Shown here piece after piece: positions 26,756 to 35,572 of a stretch of DNA of 64,000 bases; the stretch's first letter is position 1, and every line of letters begins with the position of its first letter. The notes beneath the pieces were generated by a model, which did not search any database, was not told the origin of the DNA, and was given only the letters and a program-made list of their open reading frames with translations. The stretch covers positions 806,001 to 870,000 of the forward strand of contig NZ_CP108032.1 of assembly GCF_036169555.1 (NCBI RefSeq), read 5' to 3'. The DNA comes from Streptomyces sp. NBC_00306 (GTDB lineage: Bacteria; Actinomycetota; Actinomycetes; Streptomycetales; Streptomycetaceae). The translations under genes and the position numbers were made by a program.

Positions 26756-27840
26756 ATCGCCCCCGCCGTCCGCGCCAGCGGTGTGCCCGTGCCGCCCCAG
26801 CGCAGGGCGACGATCTCCGCCGCGACCGAGACCGCCACCTCCTCCGGGGTGCGGGCGCCGAGGTCGAGGCCGATCGGTGAGTGGAGGCGGGCCAGTTCGT
26901 CCTCGGTCAGGCCCCGCTCCCGCAGGCGGGCCATGCGGTCATCGTGCGTGCGGCGGCTGCCCATGACGCCGATGTACGAGGCCGGTGAGCGCAGGGCGAC
27001 CTCCAGGAGCGGTACGTCGAACTTGGGGTCGTGGGTGAGGACGCAGAGCACCGTCCGGTCGTCCGTCCCGGTCGTGCGCAGATAGCGGTGCGGCCAGTCG
27101 ACGACGACCTCGACGCCGTCGGGGAAGCGTCGTGGGTCCGCGAATACCGGGCGGGCGTCGCACACCGTGACCCGGTAGCCGAGGAAGGCTCCGATGCCCG
27201 CGACCGCGGCCGCGAAGTCGATGGCGCCGAAGACCAGCATCCGGGGTGGTGGGGCGAAGGCGTGCAGGAAGACCGTGACGTCGTCCACGCGTCGCTCGCC
27301 GTGCGGGCCGTAGTGGCGTCGGCCGGTCGCGCCCTGGGCGAGTTCGCCGCGGGCGTCGTCGGTGACCGCGGCGTCGAGTCCCGTGGAGCCCAGCGAGCCC
27401 GACACGCTGTCCGGCCACACGGCGAGGGCCGCGCCCCGCGCGGCGGGGCCGTCGACGACGGTGGCGACCACCACGGGGCGGTGGTCGGCGACCGATGCCG
27501 CGACCTCACCGAAGGACGGGTCGGTGGCCGCCGACACCGGGCGTACGAGGACGGTGATCTCACCTCCGCAGGTGAGGCCCACGGCGAACGCGTCCTCGTC
27601 GCTGTATCCGAAGGTCTCCAGCCGGGCCAGGCCGCTCTCGGCGACCTCCTTGGCCAGTTCGAAGACCGCGCCCTCGACGCATCCCCCGGAGACGCTGCCG
27701 ACGACCTGGTCGTCCGGCCCCACCGCCATCGACGCGCCGGGACCCCGGGGTGCGCTGCGGCTGACGCCGACGACGGTTGCGAGACCGAAGGTGGCACCGG
27801 CCTCGTACCACTGACGGAGCGTCGGGAGGATCTCACGCAT
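26719..27840 (-). CDS. XdhC/CoxF-type molybdenum hydroxylase maturation protein (373 aa)
   Basis: XdhC family: N-terminal GLATVVGVSRSAPRGPGASM, GSVSGGCVEGAV with its conserved Cys, and a Rossmann C-terminal half (MLVFGAIDFAAAVAGIGAFLGY...VGVMGSRR-type SYIGVMGSRRTHDDR). XdhC proteins insert sulfurated molybdenum cofactor into xanthine or CO dehydrogenases. The ATG is supported by GAGAGGTG six bases upstream. No xdh subunit genes are nearby, so its client enzyme is elsewhere; the sulfite oxidase at 21.4 kb does not need XdhC. Confidence 0.92.
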   Translation of the reverse strand: MREILPTLRQWYEAGATFGLATVVGVSRSAPRGPGASMAVGPDDQVVGSVSGGCVEGAVFELAKEVAESGLARLETFGYSDEDAFAVGLTCGGEITVLVRPVSAATDPSFGEVAASVADHRPVVVATVVDGPAARGAALAVWPDSVSGSLGSTGLDAAVTDDARGELAQGATGRRHYGPHGERRVDDVTVFLHAFAPPPRMLVFGAIDFAAAVAGIGAFLGYRVTVCDARPVFADPRRFPDGVEVVVDWPHRYLRTTGTDDRTVLCVLTHDPKFDVPLLEVALRSPASYIGVMGSRRTHDDRMARLRERGLTEDELARLHSPIGLDLGARTPEEVAVSVAAEIVALRWGGTGTPLARTAGAIHGARTSGLKSV

Positions 27841-28092
27841 GGGCCGCACCTCTCACCACGGCCGCCGGCCGTTCGGGCGCGGCCGTGCCGGCGCCGCTCG
27901 ATGCCGCGACGGGACTCGGGGTGTCGGGCATCCCGGCGGCGTGCGCAGCAGAGATCAGCCGTTCCGCTCTCACAGTCGCCACCTTAGGACCGGCCGCCAG
28001 GGTGCGCGAGCCGTTGCCGGACGGTGATCCACCAGGCCGCCCGGCGCCGGTTACGCCCTGGGCTGATCCCTCTCCCGCTGCCGAAAGCACGG

Positions 28093-28110
28093 ATGTAATC
28101 TGAATTACAT
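28093..28110. promoter_or_regulatory. Perfect palindrome over the start of the RHH-like gene
   Basis: ATGTAAT-CTGA-ATTACAT, 7-bp arms and a 4-base spacer. The right arm contains the A and T of the ATG at 28109. TAATCT inside it could also be the -10 box, which would place the transcript start at the ATG (leaderless). A good autoregulatory operator candidate. Confidence 0.6.
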
Positions 28111-28633
28111 GATCACTCAAGAGCAGGAACAGGTGCTGCGGGGCTGGTTCGCCGGGCGACTGCCCGACGGGCTCTTCGCCGAGCTCCTGGAAGTGACTGT
28201 GGACCGCGAGGAGATCACCGTCGTCGGCCGGATACCCGAGCCGGAGCTCGCCGACGACGTCTCGCCCGCGGAACGGGAAGCGGCGCGGGAAGGCCGTGCC
28301 GCGGAGTTCAGGGAGCGCACCCGCGACGACCGGGTGCAGGTCGCACGGCAGGCGGAGCGGAAGTTCGGGCGCAAGGTCTCATGGGGCGTCGAGTGCGGCG
28401 GCCTGCGGACCATGTTCACCACCGTCTCGGCGCCGACGATGACCCGGCTGCGCCAGCCGGAGCGGCAGCTCCTGGACACACTGATCGCCGCGGGTGTCGC
28501 CCGCAGCCGCAGCGATGCCCTCGCCTGGTGCGTCCGCCTGGTCCAGCGCAACGCGGACACCTGGCTGACCGATCTGCGCGACTCGCTCAGGCATGTCGAG
28601 GAGGTACGGGAGCAGGGGCCCGACCGCGCCTGA
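28109..28633 (+). CDS. Conserved hypothetical with RHH-like C-terminus (174 aa)
   Basis: N-terminal half is an acidic, strand-helix region (QEQEQVLRGWFAGRLPDGLF...VVGRIPEPELADDVSPAERE). The C-terminal part, STVSAPTMTRLRQPERQLLDTLIAAG style followed by VARSRSDALAWCVRLV, resembles a ribbon-helix-helix dimerisation unit. Homologues of this layout occur in many actinomycetes without known function; I infer DNA binding. A perfect palindrome overlaps the promoter/start, which fits autoregulation. No ribosome site is seen, supporting leaderless translation. The next gene (ornithine cyclodeaminase) is same-strand 143 bases downstream. Confidence 0.78.
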   Translation: MITQEQEQVLRGWFAGRLPDGLFAELLEVTVDREEITVVGRIPEPELADDVSPAEREAAREGRAAEFRERTRDDRVQVARQAERKFGRKVSWGVECGGLRTMFTTVSAPTMTRLRQPERQLLDTLIAAGVARSRSDALAWCVRLVQRNADTWLTDLRDSLRHVEEVREQGPDRA

Positions 28634-28776
28634 GGGCTGTGCCGTCGCGAAAGGGGCCCGACGCGGGCGAGACTGTTCCCGTCGGGCCGGGTGCGACGCC
28701 GGAGCCGGCCGCTCCGGCGTCCGCCGCGCCGCAGACATGCACGCAGGCAGACATGCAGCTCTCCCCGGAGGACCGG

Positions 28777-29712
28777 ATGAACGACGGCACGATCGCCTTC
28801 CTCGACGCCGACGCGGTACGCACCGCACTGCCCATGGCGTCGGCGATCGCCGCCCTCCAGCGGGCTCTGCGCGACGGACTGGACCCGGAGTCCGATCCCG
28901 CCCGGTCCGTGGTCCCCGCCGAGCACGGACAGCTGCTGCTGATGCCGTCGCACGCCGCAGGCTACGCGGGCGTCAAGATCGCCTCCGTCGCACCGGCCAA
29001 CCCGGACCGCGGACTCCCCCGCATCCAGGGCAGCTATCTGCTGTTCGATGCCGAGACGCTTCGCCCGGTCGCCGTGCTCGACGGGATCGCACTGACCGCC
29101 GTACGCACCGCGGCGGTGTCGGCCGCCGCGGCCGACCTGCTCGCCGTGCCCGACGCACAACGCCTGGTCGTCTTCGGAACCGGACCTCAGGCCCACAGCC
29201 ATGTCGAGGCCCTGCGGGCGATCCGGCCGCTGCGGCACATCACGGTCGTCGGCCGCGACCCGCAGCGGCTGGCGCGCTTCCTGGGGCAGTACGAGGCAGC
29301 AGCGGACGTCTCCGTCGAGGCCGGGACCGCGGACGCGGTGGCCACGGCGGACCTGGTGGCCTGCTGCACCACCGCCCGTACGCCCCTGTTCGACGGATCG
29401 GCACTGCCCGCGCGGGCGACGGTCGTCGCCGTCGGGTCCCACGAGCGCGACGCACGCGAGGTGGACGACGAGACCGTGCGCCGCTCGATGGTGGTGGTGG
29501 AGGCACGGTCCGCCGCGCTCCGCGAGGCCGGCGATGTCGTGCTCGCGGTGGAGTCGGGGGCGCTGGATGCGGACGAACTCGTGGCCTTCGCCGGGCTCGC
29601 GCGCGGTGAGGCGCGGGTCGACGGCTCCCGTCCGCGGCTGTTCAAGAGCGTCGGGATGGCATGGGAGGACCTGGTCCTCGCCGGCGTGGCGTACGAGGCC
29701 CTGCGCAACTGA
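28777..29712 (+). CDS. Ornithine cyclodeaminase/mu-crystallin family protein (311 aa)
   Basis: Rossmann-fold NAD(P)-dependent family. LLLMPSHAAGYAGVKIASVAPANPDRGLP is the diagnostic segment, and VVFGTGPQAHSHVEALRAIRP the nucleotide-binding loop. Reactions include ornithine to proline, alanine dehydrogenase, ketimine reductase and siderophore-precursor synthesis; the sequence alone does not choose. ATG at 28777 follows GGAGGACCGG; an ATG eight codons upstream is possible. A duplicated 27-bp segment follows the stop at once. Confidence 0.9.
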   Translation: MNDGTIAFLDADAVRTALPMASAIAALQRALRDGLDPESDPARSVVPAEHGQLLLMPSHAAGYAGVKIASVAPANPDRGLPRIQGSYLLFDAETLRPVAVLDGIALTAVRTAAVSAAAADLLAVPDAQRLVVFGTGPQAHSHVEALRAIRPLRHITVVGRDPQRLARFLGQYEAAADVSVEAGTADAVATADLVACCTTARTPLFDGSALPARATVVAVGSHERDAREVDDETVRRSMVVVEARSAALREAGDVVLAVESGALDADELVAFAGLARGEARVDGSRPRLFKSVGMAWEDLVLAGVAYEALRN

Positions 29713-29761
29713 CCGCGCACTGTGCGGCGTTGACACTGACCGCGCACTGTGCGGCGTTGAC
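29709..29761. repeat. 27-bp period tandem duplication with hairpin
   Basis: A 26-base block starting CTGACCGCGCACTGTGCGG is repeated exactly after one extra base, beginning at the stop codon of the cyclodeaminase gene. Each copy contains CGCAC-T-GTGCG, so the transcript would carry two small hairpins in tandem, a possible terminator. Confidence 0.75.
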
Positions 29762-30000
29762 CGACTCGGCCGTCGGACCACTCCGCCCGTCCCGGGCGTG
29801 CGCACCGGCCCTGCCCGCCCCGGGGCAGATCGCGGACGCACCTGAGCGTTCCGCGTATCGCGGGCCGCGCCGCCCACATCGTCGGACAACTCACCACCCG
29901 GACCAGGCATTTGACGGCCTCACCGCCCCGGCGGCATCTCTTCCCACGGTTTCGGTTTCTTTTATTGACAGCGGAAATTAACTCACCTACGTTTCCCGCC
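29762..30000 (+). promoter_or_regulatory. Promoter region of ROK gene, apparently leaderless
   Basis: TTGACA (29965-29970), a 17-base spacer and TACGTT (29988-29993) form a good sigma-70-type promoter whose start point would fall at about 30000-30001, exactly the ATG. There is no ribosome site. The rest of this gap shows no gene. Confidence 0.6.
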
Positions 30001-31176
30001 ATGCCGTCGACGTACCGTGTGGAGACGTTCCCGGTGGCCACCCCGGCCGCCTCCGCCGTCTTCATCACCGTGCTCTCCCAGGGCCCGCTCACCCGGGTCG
30101 AACTCGCCCGCCGCACCGGGCTCTCCTCCGCCGCCGTGACCAAGGCGGTCCGCCCGCTGATCGAGGCGGGCTATGTGATCGAGACCGAGGGCGACGGGAT
30201 GCGCGCATCGCTCGGGCGCCCCGCCAACCCCGTACAGGTCGACGGCGGCCGGGCCCTGTTCATCGGCGTCAAGGTGACCGGCGACGAGGTCATCGCCGTA
30301 CTGACGGACCTGTGCTGCCGCATCAGGACCGCGCGCCACGCACCGTTCACCACGCAGCGGCCGGCCGATGTCATCGGGCTCATCGCCGCGCTGACCGAGG
30401 GGTTGGCCGCCGAGGCGCAGGGCCTCGGAGTCGCTGTGCAGGGGGTCGGCGTCGCCGTGTCCGGGGACGTCGACCGCTCCGCCGGGGTCGTGCACTACTC
30501 CCCCTTCCTCGGCTGGCGCGACATCGCGCTGGCCGAGCTGGTGTCGGCGGCGACAGGGCTCCCGGTGACCGTCGACAACGATGTCCGCGCACTGACGATC
30601 GCCGAGCAGTGGTTCGGCGGGGGCGTCGGCTGCGCGAACTTCGCCGTCGTCACGGTCGGCGCCGGTATCGGCTGCGGACTCGTGGTCGACGGCCGCGTGG
30701 TCTCAGGCTCGCACGGTGTGGCGGGTGAGATCGGCCATCTCCCCATCGACCCGCAGGGGCCCGTCTGTCACTGCGGCAACACCGGCTGCGTCGAGGCGAT
30801 CGCCTCGGACTCCGCGATTCTGCGGCGCATCCGGGAGGACACCGGCCGTCCGGTGGCCGACTCCGCCGAAGCCCTGGAACTGGCCCATGCGGGTGCCGCG
30901 GGCGCCCGGGAGGCGTACGCCCGGGCCGGTGAGGCGATCGGGCGCGCGATCGGGGCCGTGGTCAATCTGCTCGGACCCGAGCGCGTGATCATCTCGGGCG
31001 AGGGACTCGCGGCGTACGACCTGTTCGCCGAGCACATTCGTGACGCCTTCGGAGCGGCGGCCTTCGGGGCCGCCGCCCGGTGCGAGGTGACGACCCGTCC
31101 GCTGCCCTTCGAGGAATGGGCGCGGGGGGCCGCGGCCGCCGCGATTCAGACGTTCATCGGATCCGAACCCCGATAG
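30001..31176 (+). CDS. ROK-family transcriptional regulator (391 aa)
   Basis: N-terminal winged HTH (LTRVELARRTGLSSAAVTKAVRPLIEAGYV) and a ROK sugar-kinase-like domain with nucleotide-fold motif GVGVAVSGDVDR, zinc motif CHCGNTGCVEAI and GEIGHLPI. Such NagC/XylR-type regulators usually repress sugar genes and are released by sugar or sugar phosphate. It lies 7 bases upstream of the GH27 gene, so it is probably cotranscribed with the glycosidase cluster and controls it. Mutation of kinase residues cannot be judged without alignment. Confidence 0.93.
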   Translation: MPSTYRVETFPVATPAASAVFITVLSQGPLTRVELARRTGLSSAAVTKAVRPLIEAGYVIETEGDGMRASLGRPANPVQVDGGRALFIGVKVTGDEVIAVLTDLCCRIRTARHAPFTTQRPADVIGLIAALTEGLAAEAQGLGVAVQGVGVAVSGDVDRSAGVVHYSPFLGWRDIALAELVSAATGLPVTVDNDVRALTIAEQWFGGGVGCANFAVVTVGAGIGCGLVVDGRVVSGSHGVAGEIGHLPIDPQGPVCHCGNTGCVEAIASDSAILRRIREDTGRPVADSAEALELAHAGAAGAREAYARAGEAIGRAIGAVVNLLGPERVIISGEGLAAYDLFAEHIRDAFGAAAFGAAARCEVTTRPLPFEEWARGAAAAAIQTFIGSEPR

Positions 31177-31183
31177 GAGCCCC

Positions 31184-33043
31184 ATGCTGTCCCCCGCAGC
31201 GTTCACCTCAGGAGCCGTGGCACTCGCCGTCGCCACCGCCCTCATCTCGGCCGCGCCTCCCACCGGACCCACGGCATCGATCCAGAGACCGGCCACCACG
31301 ATCCCCGCCGCGCCCGCGGCCGTGACACCGGACGCACGTGCGCAGGAAGCCCCCGCGCAGGACGCCGTCGCGCAGAAGCCGTACATGGGATGGACCAGCT
31401 GGTCCATGCAGTCCAGCAAGTACCCCGGCCTCAACCCGCGGGGTGACTACAGCTATCTGACCGAGGCCAACGTGCTCAAGCAGGCGGACGCCATGGCCGC
31501 CAAGCTCAAGCCCTACGGCTACGAGTACGTCAACATCGACGCCGGCTGGTGGCGCGACTGGCAGTGGAAGCCGCACTTCGACGCGTACGGCCGGCAGCAG
31601 GCCGACCCCGAGCGGTTCCCGAGCGGGATGAAGGCGGTGGCCGACCGCCTGCACCGCAAGGGCCTCAAGGCGGGCATCTATCTGCCGGTCGGCCTGGAGA
31701 AGGAGGCCTACGGCGAGGGCAAGGTGCCCGTCTGGAACGCCCCCGGCTGCACCACCGGCGACATCGTCCACAGCGATCTGCGCACCACGAACGGCTGGGA
31801 CAGCGCCTACAAGATCGACTTTTCGCAGGCGTGCGCCCAGAAGTACATCGACTCCCAGGCGCAGTTGTTCGCCGACTGGGGCTATGACTTCCTCAAGATC
31901 GACGGCGTCGGCCCCGGCTCCTTCAAGAGCGGTGACAACTACGACAACCGCGCCGACATCGCCGCGTGGAAGCAGGCCATCGCCACCGCCGGGCGCCCCA
32001 TCCACCTCGAACTCTCGTGGTCGCTGGACGTCAACCACGTGGCCGACTGGAAGAAGTACTCCAACGGCTGGCGTATCGACACCGATGTCGAGTGCTACTG
32101 CAACACATTGGTGACCTGGGACAACTCCGTCGAGGACCGGTGGCGCGACACCCCGGCGTGGACCCGGCACGGGGGCCCCGGCGGGTTCAACGACCTGGAC
32201 TCCCTGAACGTCGGCAACGGCGCGATGGACGGGCTGACCAAGGCCGAGCGGCAGAGCTACATGACCCTGTGGGCGATCTCCAAGTCCCCGCTGTACACGG
32301 GTGACGACATCACCGAGCTGGACTCCTACGGCCTCTCCCTCCTCACCAACCGCGAGGTGCTGAAGCTCAATCAGCAGGCCTCACCGGCGGCCCGGCCGGT
32401 GACTGCGGGCGACAGTCAGGTGTGGGGCGCGAAGAACCCGGACGGGACGTACACGGTCGCCCTGTTCAACCTGGGTGACACACCGGCCGCGGTCACGGCC
32501 GACTGGTCCAGCCTCGGCTTCGGCGGCCGGGCTTCCGTGCGCGACGTGTGGAACAAGGAGAACCTCGGCCGGTACAACGGCGGCATCACCCAGGCCGTAC
32601 CCGCCCATGGCTCACGGCTGTTCGTCGTACAGCCGGGCGGACCCGCGCCGGCGATGACGGCCTACGAGGCGGAGGCCCCGGCCAACACGCTCGCCGGCAG
32701 CGCGTCCGTCGCCGGCTGCGACGAGTGCTCGGGCGGCAAGAAGGTCGGCAACCTGTACGTCGGCGGCTCGCTCCGCTTCAACGAGGTCGTCGTCAAGAAG
32801 GCCGGCACCTATGTCCTCAACGTCGCCTACACCTCCGGAGACCCGCGGCAGATCCGGGTCGGCGCGAACGGGTCGCCCGGTGCCACCTGGGACTTCCCGT
32901 CCAGCGGCGGCTGGGGCGCGGCCGAGAGGGTCAGCGTTCCCGTCACGCTGAAGGCTGGCAGCAACACGATCACGTTCGACAGCGGTTCCGGCTACTCGCC
33001 CGACATCGACCGGATCGACGTCCCGCAGCAGCAGCGGTCCTGA
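31184..33043 (+). CDS. Secreted GH27 glycosidase with CBM35/CBM6-like domain (619 aa)
   Basis: Signal peptide (about 1-25, Ala-rich), short Pro/Ala linker, GH27 (beta/alpha)8 domain from PYMGWTSWSM to about 400, a beta-domain (about 410-485) and a C-terminal CBM35/6-like module (YEAEAPANTLAGSASVAGC to the end). The nucleophile is Asp240 (LKIDGVGPG) and the probable acid/base Asp301 (WRIDTDVE). GH27 members are alpha-galactosidases, alpha-N-acetylgalactosaminidases or beta-L-arabinopyranosidases; the last is possible in Streptomyces. GGAG lies just upstream of the ATG. Confidence 0.92.
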   Translation: MLSPAAFTSGAVALAVATALISAAPPTGPTASIQRPATTIPAAPAAVTPDARAQEAPAQDAVAQKPYMGWTSWSMQSSKYPGLNPRGDYSYLTEANVLKQADAMAAKLKPYGYEYVNIDAGWWRDWQWKPHFDAYGRQQADPERFPSGMKAVADRLHRKGLKAGIYLPVGLEKEAYGEGKVPVWNAPGCTTGDIVHSDLRTTNGWDSAYKIDFSQACAQKYIDSQAQLFADWGYDFLKIDGVGPGSFKSGDNYDNRADIAAWKQAIATAGRPIHLELSWSLDVNHVADWKKYSNGWRIDTDVECYCNTLVTWDNSVEDRWRDTPAWTRHGGPGGFNDLDSLNVGNGAMDGLTKAERQSYMTLWAISKSPLYTGDDITELDSYGLSLLTNREVLKLNQQASPAARPVTAGDSQVWGAKNPDGTYTVALFNLGDTPAAVTADWSSLGFGGRASVRDVWNKENLGRYNGGITQAVPAHGSRLFVVQPGGPAPAMTAYEAEAPANTLAGSASVAGCDECSGGKKVGNLYVGGSLRFNEVVVKKAGTYVLNVAYTSGDPRQIRVGANGSPGATWDFPSSGGWGAAERVSVPVTLKAGSNTITFDSGSGYSPDIDRIDVPQQQRS

Positions 33044-33163
33044 ACCGGCGGCCGGGGGCGCCTGACCGCCCCCGGCCGCCCGCTCTCCCCCGAGGCCCCA
33101 CGTCTCGTGCGGTCCTCCTCGCCAACCCCCCGCCCTGTCATGCCCCGATCACCGGAGTGCCTC

Positions 33164-35572
33164 GTGGACGACCAGCACCCGCACAGACCCGCACAGCCCA
33201 GCCGCCGGGGATTCCTCTCCCTCGCCACCGCCCTCGGTACGGCGACCGCTCTCGGCGGACTCCCCGCCTTCAGAGCCACCGCGGCGCCGGTCCGGCCCCC
33301 CGTCTCCCCGATGCTCTCCCCCGGTGCGACGACCCGGATGTGGTACCGCGCTCCGGCCGGTGAGCGAAAGATGATCGAGCAGGCCCTCCCGGTCGGCAAC
33401 GGCCGGATCGGCGCACTCGTGAGCAGCGACCCCGGCCGCGAGCTGGTCTATCTCACCGATGCCACGCTGTGGACGGGACACCGGAACGGCACGCTCGACC
33501 AGGACGGCCAATTCCCCTACGCCCGTGAGAACTTCGGGAGCTTCACGCAGCTCACGCATCTGGCGGTCGACATACCGGACCATGAACTCCAGGGCGTCTC
33601 CGGCTACCGCCGCAGCCTCGACCTCAGCCAGGGCCTGGTCAGCGCCCAGTACACCCGCGGGGGCGTGACGTACGAGCGGCAGATCTACGCCAGTCACCCC
33701 GACGACGTGATCGTCATCCGCCTCACCCAGCGCGGCGGCGGCCGGTACACCGGCTCCATCGGTCTCGACGGCACTCACGGCGAGACGACGACGGCGGACG
33801 GCTCCCGGGACACGCTCTGGTTCGGCGACACGTTCGACAACGGGCTGCGCTACGGCGCGGCCGTCACCGCGACCGGCCGGGGCGGCTCCGTCTCGGTGCA
33901 GGGCGGCCGGATCGCCTTCTCCCGCTGCTCGGAACTCACGATCGTGGTCACCGGCGGTACGAACTACGCGCCGAACGCGGCCCAGGACTACCGGGATCCG
34001 GATCTGGACCCGGCCGCACTCGCCCGGACGAAGGTGACGGCCGCCTCCCGGCACTCCTCCACGGCGCTGCTGCACACCCATGTGGCCGACTACCGGGCGC
34101 TGTTCGACCGGATGAGCCTCTCCCTCGGGGAGTCGACGGACGAGCAGCGGCGTCTCGACACCTGGGAGCGGCTCAAGGCCCGTACACAGAACGCCGAACC
34201 GGACCCGGAACTGGAGGCGTTGTACGTCCAGTACGGCCGCTACCTCATGATCTCGGGATCGCGGGACGGACTTCCGCTCAACCTCCAGGGCCTGTGGCTG
34301 GACGGCAACGACCCTGACTGGATGGGCGACTACCACAGCGACGTCAACATCCAGATGAACTACTGGATGGCCGACCGCACCGGGCTCTCGCGCTGTTTCG
34401 ACGCCCTCGCGGACTACTGCCTGGCGCAGCTGCCGTCGTGGAGCAAGCTCACCCAGGAGCTGTTCAACGACCCGCGCAACCGCTTTCGCAACACCTCCGG
34501 CAAGGTCGCGGGCTGGACCGTGGCGTACTCGACCAATGTGCACGGCGGCCTCGGATGGTGGTGGCATCCGCCCGGCAACGCCTGGCTGTGCATCTCGCTG
34601 TTCGAGCACTACGAATACACCCTGGACAGGGACTATCTGGCCCGCATCCATCCGCTGCTGAAGGGTGCCTGCGAGTTCTGGGAGACACGCCTGGTGCCGA
34701 TGACGGTCACCGACCGGGAGACCGGCGAACCGCGCGAGGTCCTGGTGGCGGACCGGGACTGGTCGCCCGAGCACGGGCCGCAGGACACCCGGGGCAACAC
34801 CTATGGGCAGGAGGTGGTGTGGGCGCTGTTCGACCAGTACCGCCAAGCGTGTTCGGTGCTGGGCAAGGACGCCGCGTACAGCCGGACGGTGGAAGCGATG
34901 CAGGAGCGGCTGTATCTGCCGGAGGTCAGTCCGAAGACCGGGTGGCTCCAGGAGTGGATGTCGCCTGACAACCTCGGCGAGACGACGCACCGTCATCTCT
35001 CGCCGCTCATGGGGCTGTTCCCCGGGGACCGCATCCGGCCGGGAGCCGTGTCCGGTGAACTCCTCGACGGAGCCACGGCCCTGCTCACCGCACGCGGCAC
35101 GGAGAGCTTCGGCTGGGCGAACGCCTGGCGGGCGCTGTGCTGGGCGCGCCTGAAGAAGGCGGAGAACGCCTACCAGTTGTTCGCCAACAACCTGCGGTCG
35201 TCCACGGGTGGCGTCAACGGCACGGCGATGAACCTCTTCGACATCTACGAGGTCGAGAAGGGCCGTGGGATCTTCCAGATCGACGCCAACTTCGGCACAC
35301 CGTCCGCCGTGATCGAGATGCTCGTGTACGCGCGGCCCGGTCACGTCGAACTCCTGCCGGCACTGCCCGGCGCCTGGGCCGCGTCGGGGTCCGTGACCGG
35401 TGTCGGTGTCCGGGGCGGCTTCGTCGTCGATCTCGACTGGAGTGACGGCACGGTCGACCGCGCGCGGATCACCAGCGTCGGCGGGCGGACGACCACGGTG
35501 TCGTGGCGGGGCTCGTCCCGTACGGTCACGCTGCGGCCGGGGAAGTCCGTCACCCTGCGGGACTTCGGGTGA
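33164..35572 (+). CDS. Tat-exported GH95 alpha-L-fucosidase/galactosidase-like (802 aa)
   Basis: Twin-arginine signal PSRRGFLSLATALGTATALGG, then GH95 N-domain (MWYRAPAGERKMIEQALPVGNGRIGAL), catalytic (alpha/alpha)6 barrel and C-domain. The general acid Glu536 is in WSPEHGP and a late Asp in FQIDANFG. The motif that in typical enzymes is N-x-N-x-QMNYW reads DVNIQMNYW, so the first catalytic Asn is Asp393. GH95 enzymes cleave terminal alpha-1,2-L-fucose or alpha-L-galactose. GTG start is taken with GGAG nine bases before it; an ATG eight codons upstream lacks one. Overlaps the next gene by its stop codon. Confidence 0.9.
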   Translation: MDDQHPHRPAQPSRRGFLSLATALGTATALGGLPAFRATAAPVRPPVSPMLSPGATTRMWYRAPAGERKMIEQALPVGNGRIGALVSSDPGRELVYLTDATLWTGHRNGTLDQDGQFPYARENFGSFTQLTHLAVDIPDHELQGVSGYRRSLDLSQGLVSAQYTRGGVTYERQIYASHPDDVIVIRLTQRGGGRYTGSIGLDGTHGETTTADGSRDTLWFGDTFDNGLRYGAAVTATGRGGSVSVQGGRIAFSRCSELTIVVTGGTNYAPNAAQDYRDPDLDPAALARTKVTAASRHSSTALLHTHVADYRALFDRMSLSLGESTDEQRRLDTWERLKARTQNAEPDPELEALYVQYGRYLMISGSRDGLPLNLQGLWLDGNDPDWMGDYHSDVNIQMNYWMADRTGLSRCFDALADYCLAQLPSWSKLTQELFNDPRNRFRNTSGKVAGWTVAYSTNVHGGLGWWWHPPGNAWLCISLFEHYEYTLDRDYLARIHPLLKGACEFWETRLVPMTVTDRETGEPREVLVADRDWSPEHGPQDTRGNTYGQEVVWALFDQYRQACSVLGKDAAYSRTVEAMQERLYLPEVSPKTGWLQEWMSPDNLGETTHRHLSPLMGLFPGDRIRPGAVSGELLDGATALLTARGTESFGWANAWRALCWARLKKAENAYQLFANNLRSSTGGVNGTAMNLFDIYEVEKGRGIFQIDANFGTPSAVIEMLVYARPGHVELLPALPGAWAASGSVTGVGVRGGFVVDLDWSDGTVDRARITSVGGRTTTVSWRGSSRTVTLRPGKSVTLRDFG

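Noticed and set aside
27833..28120. Small minus-strand ORF ending inside the XdhC start
   Set aside because: Its overlap with the XdhC start is suggestive of coupling, but the translation is low-complexity Ala/Gly/Pro, no ribosome site is seen, and it runs through the palindrome of the opposite gene.
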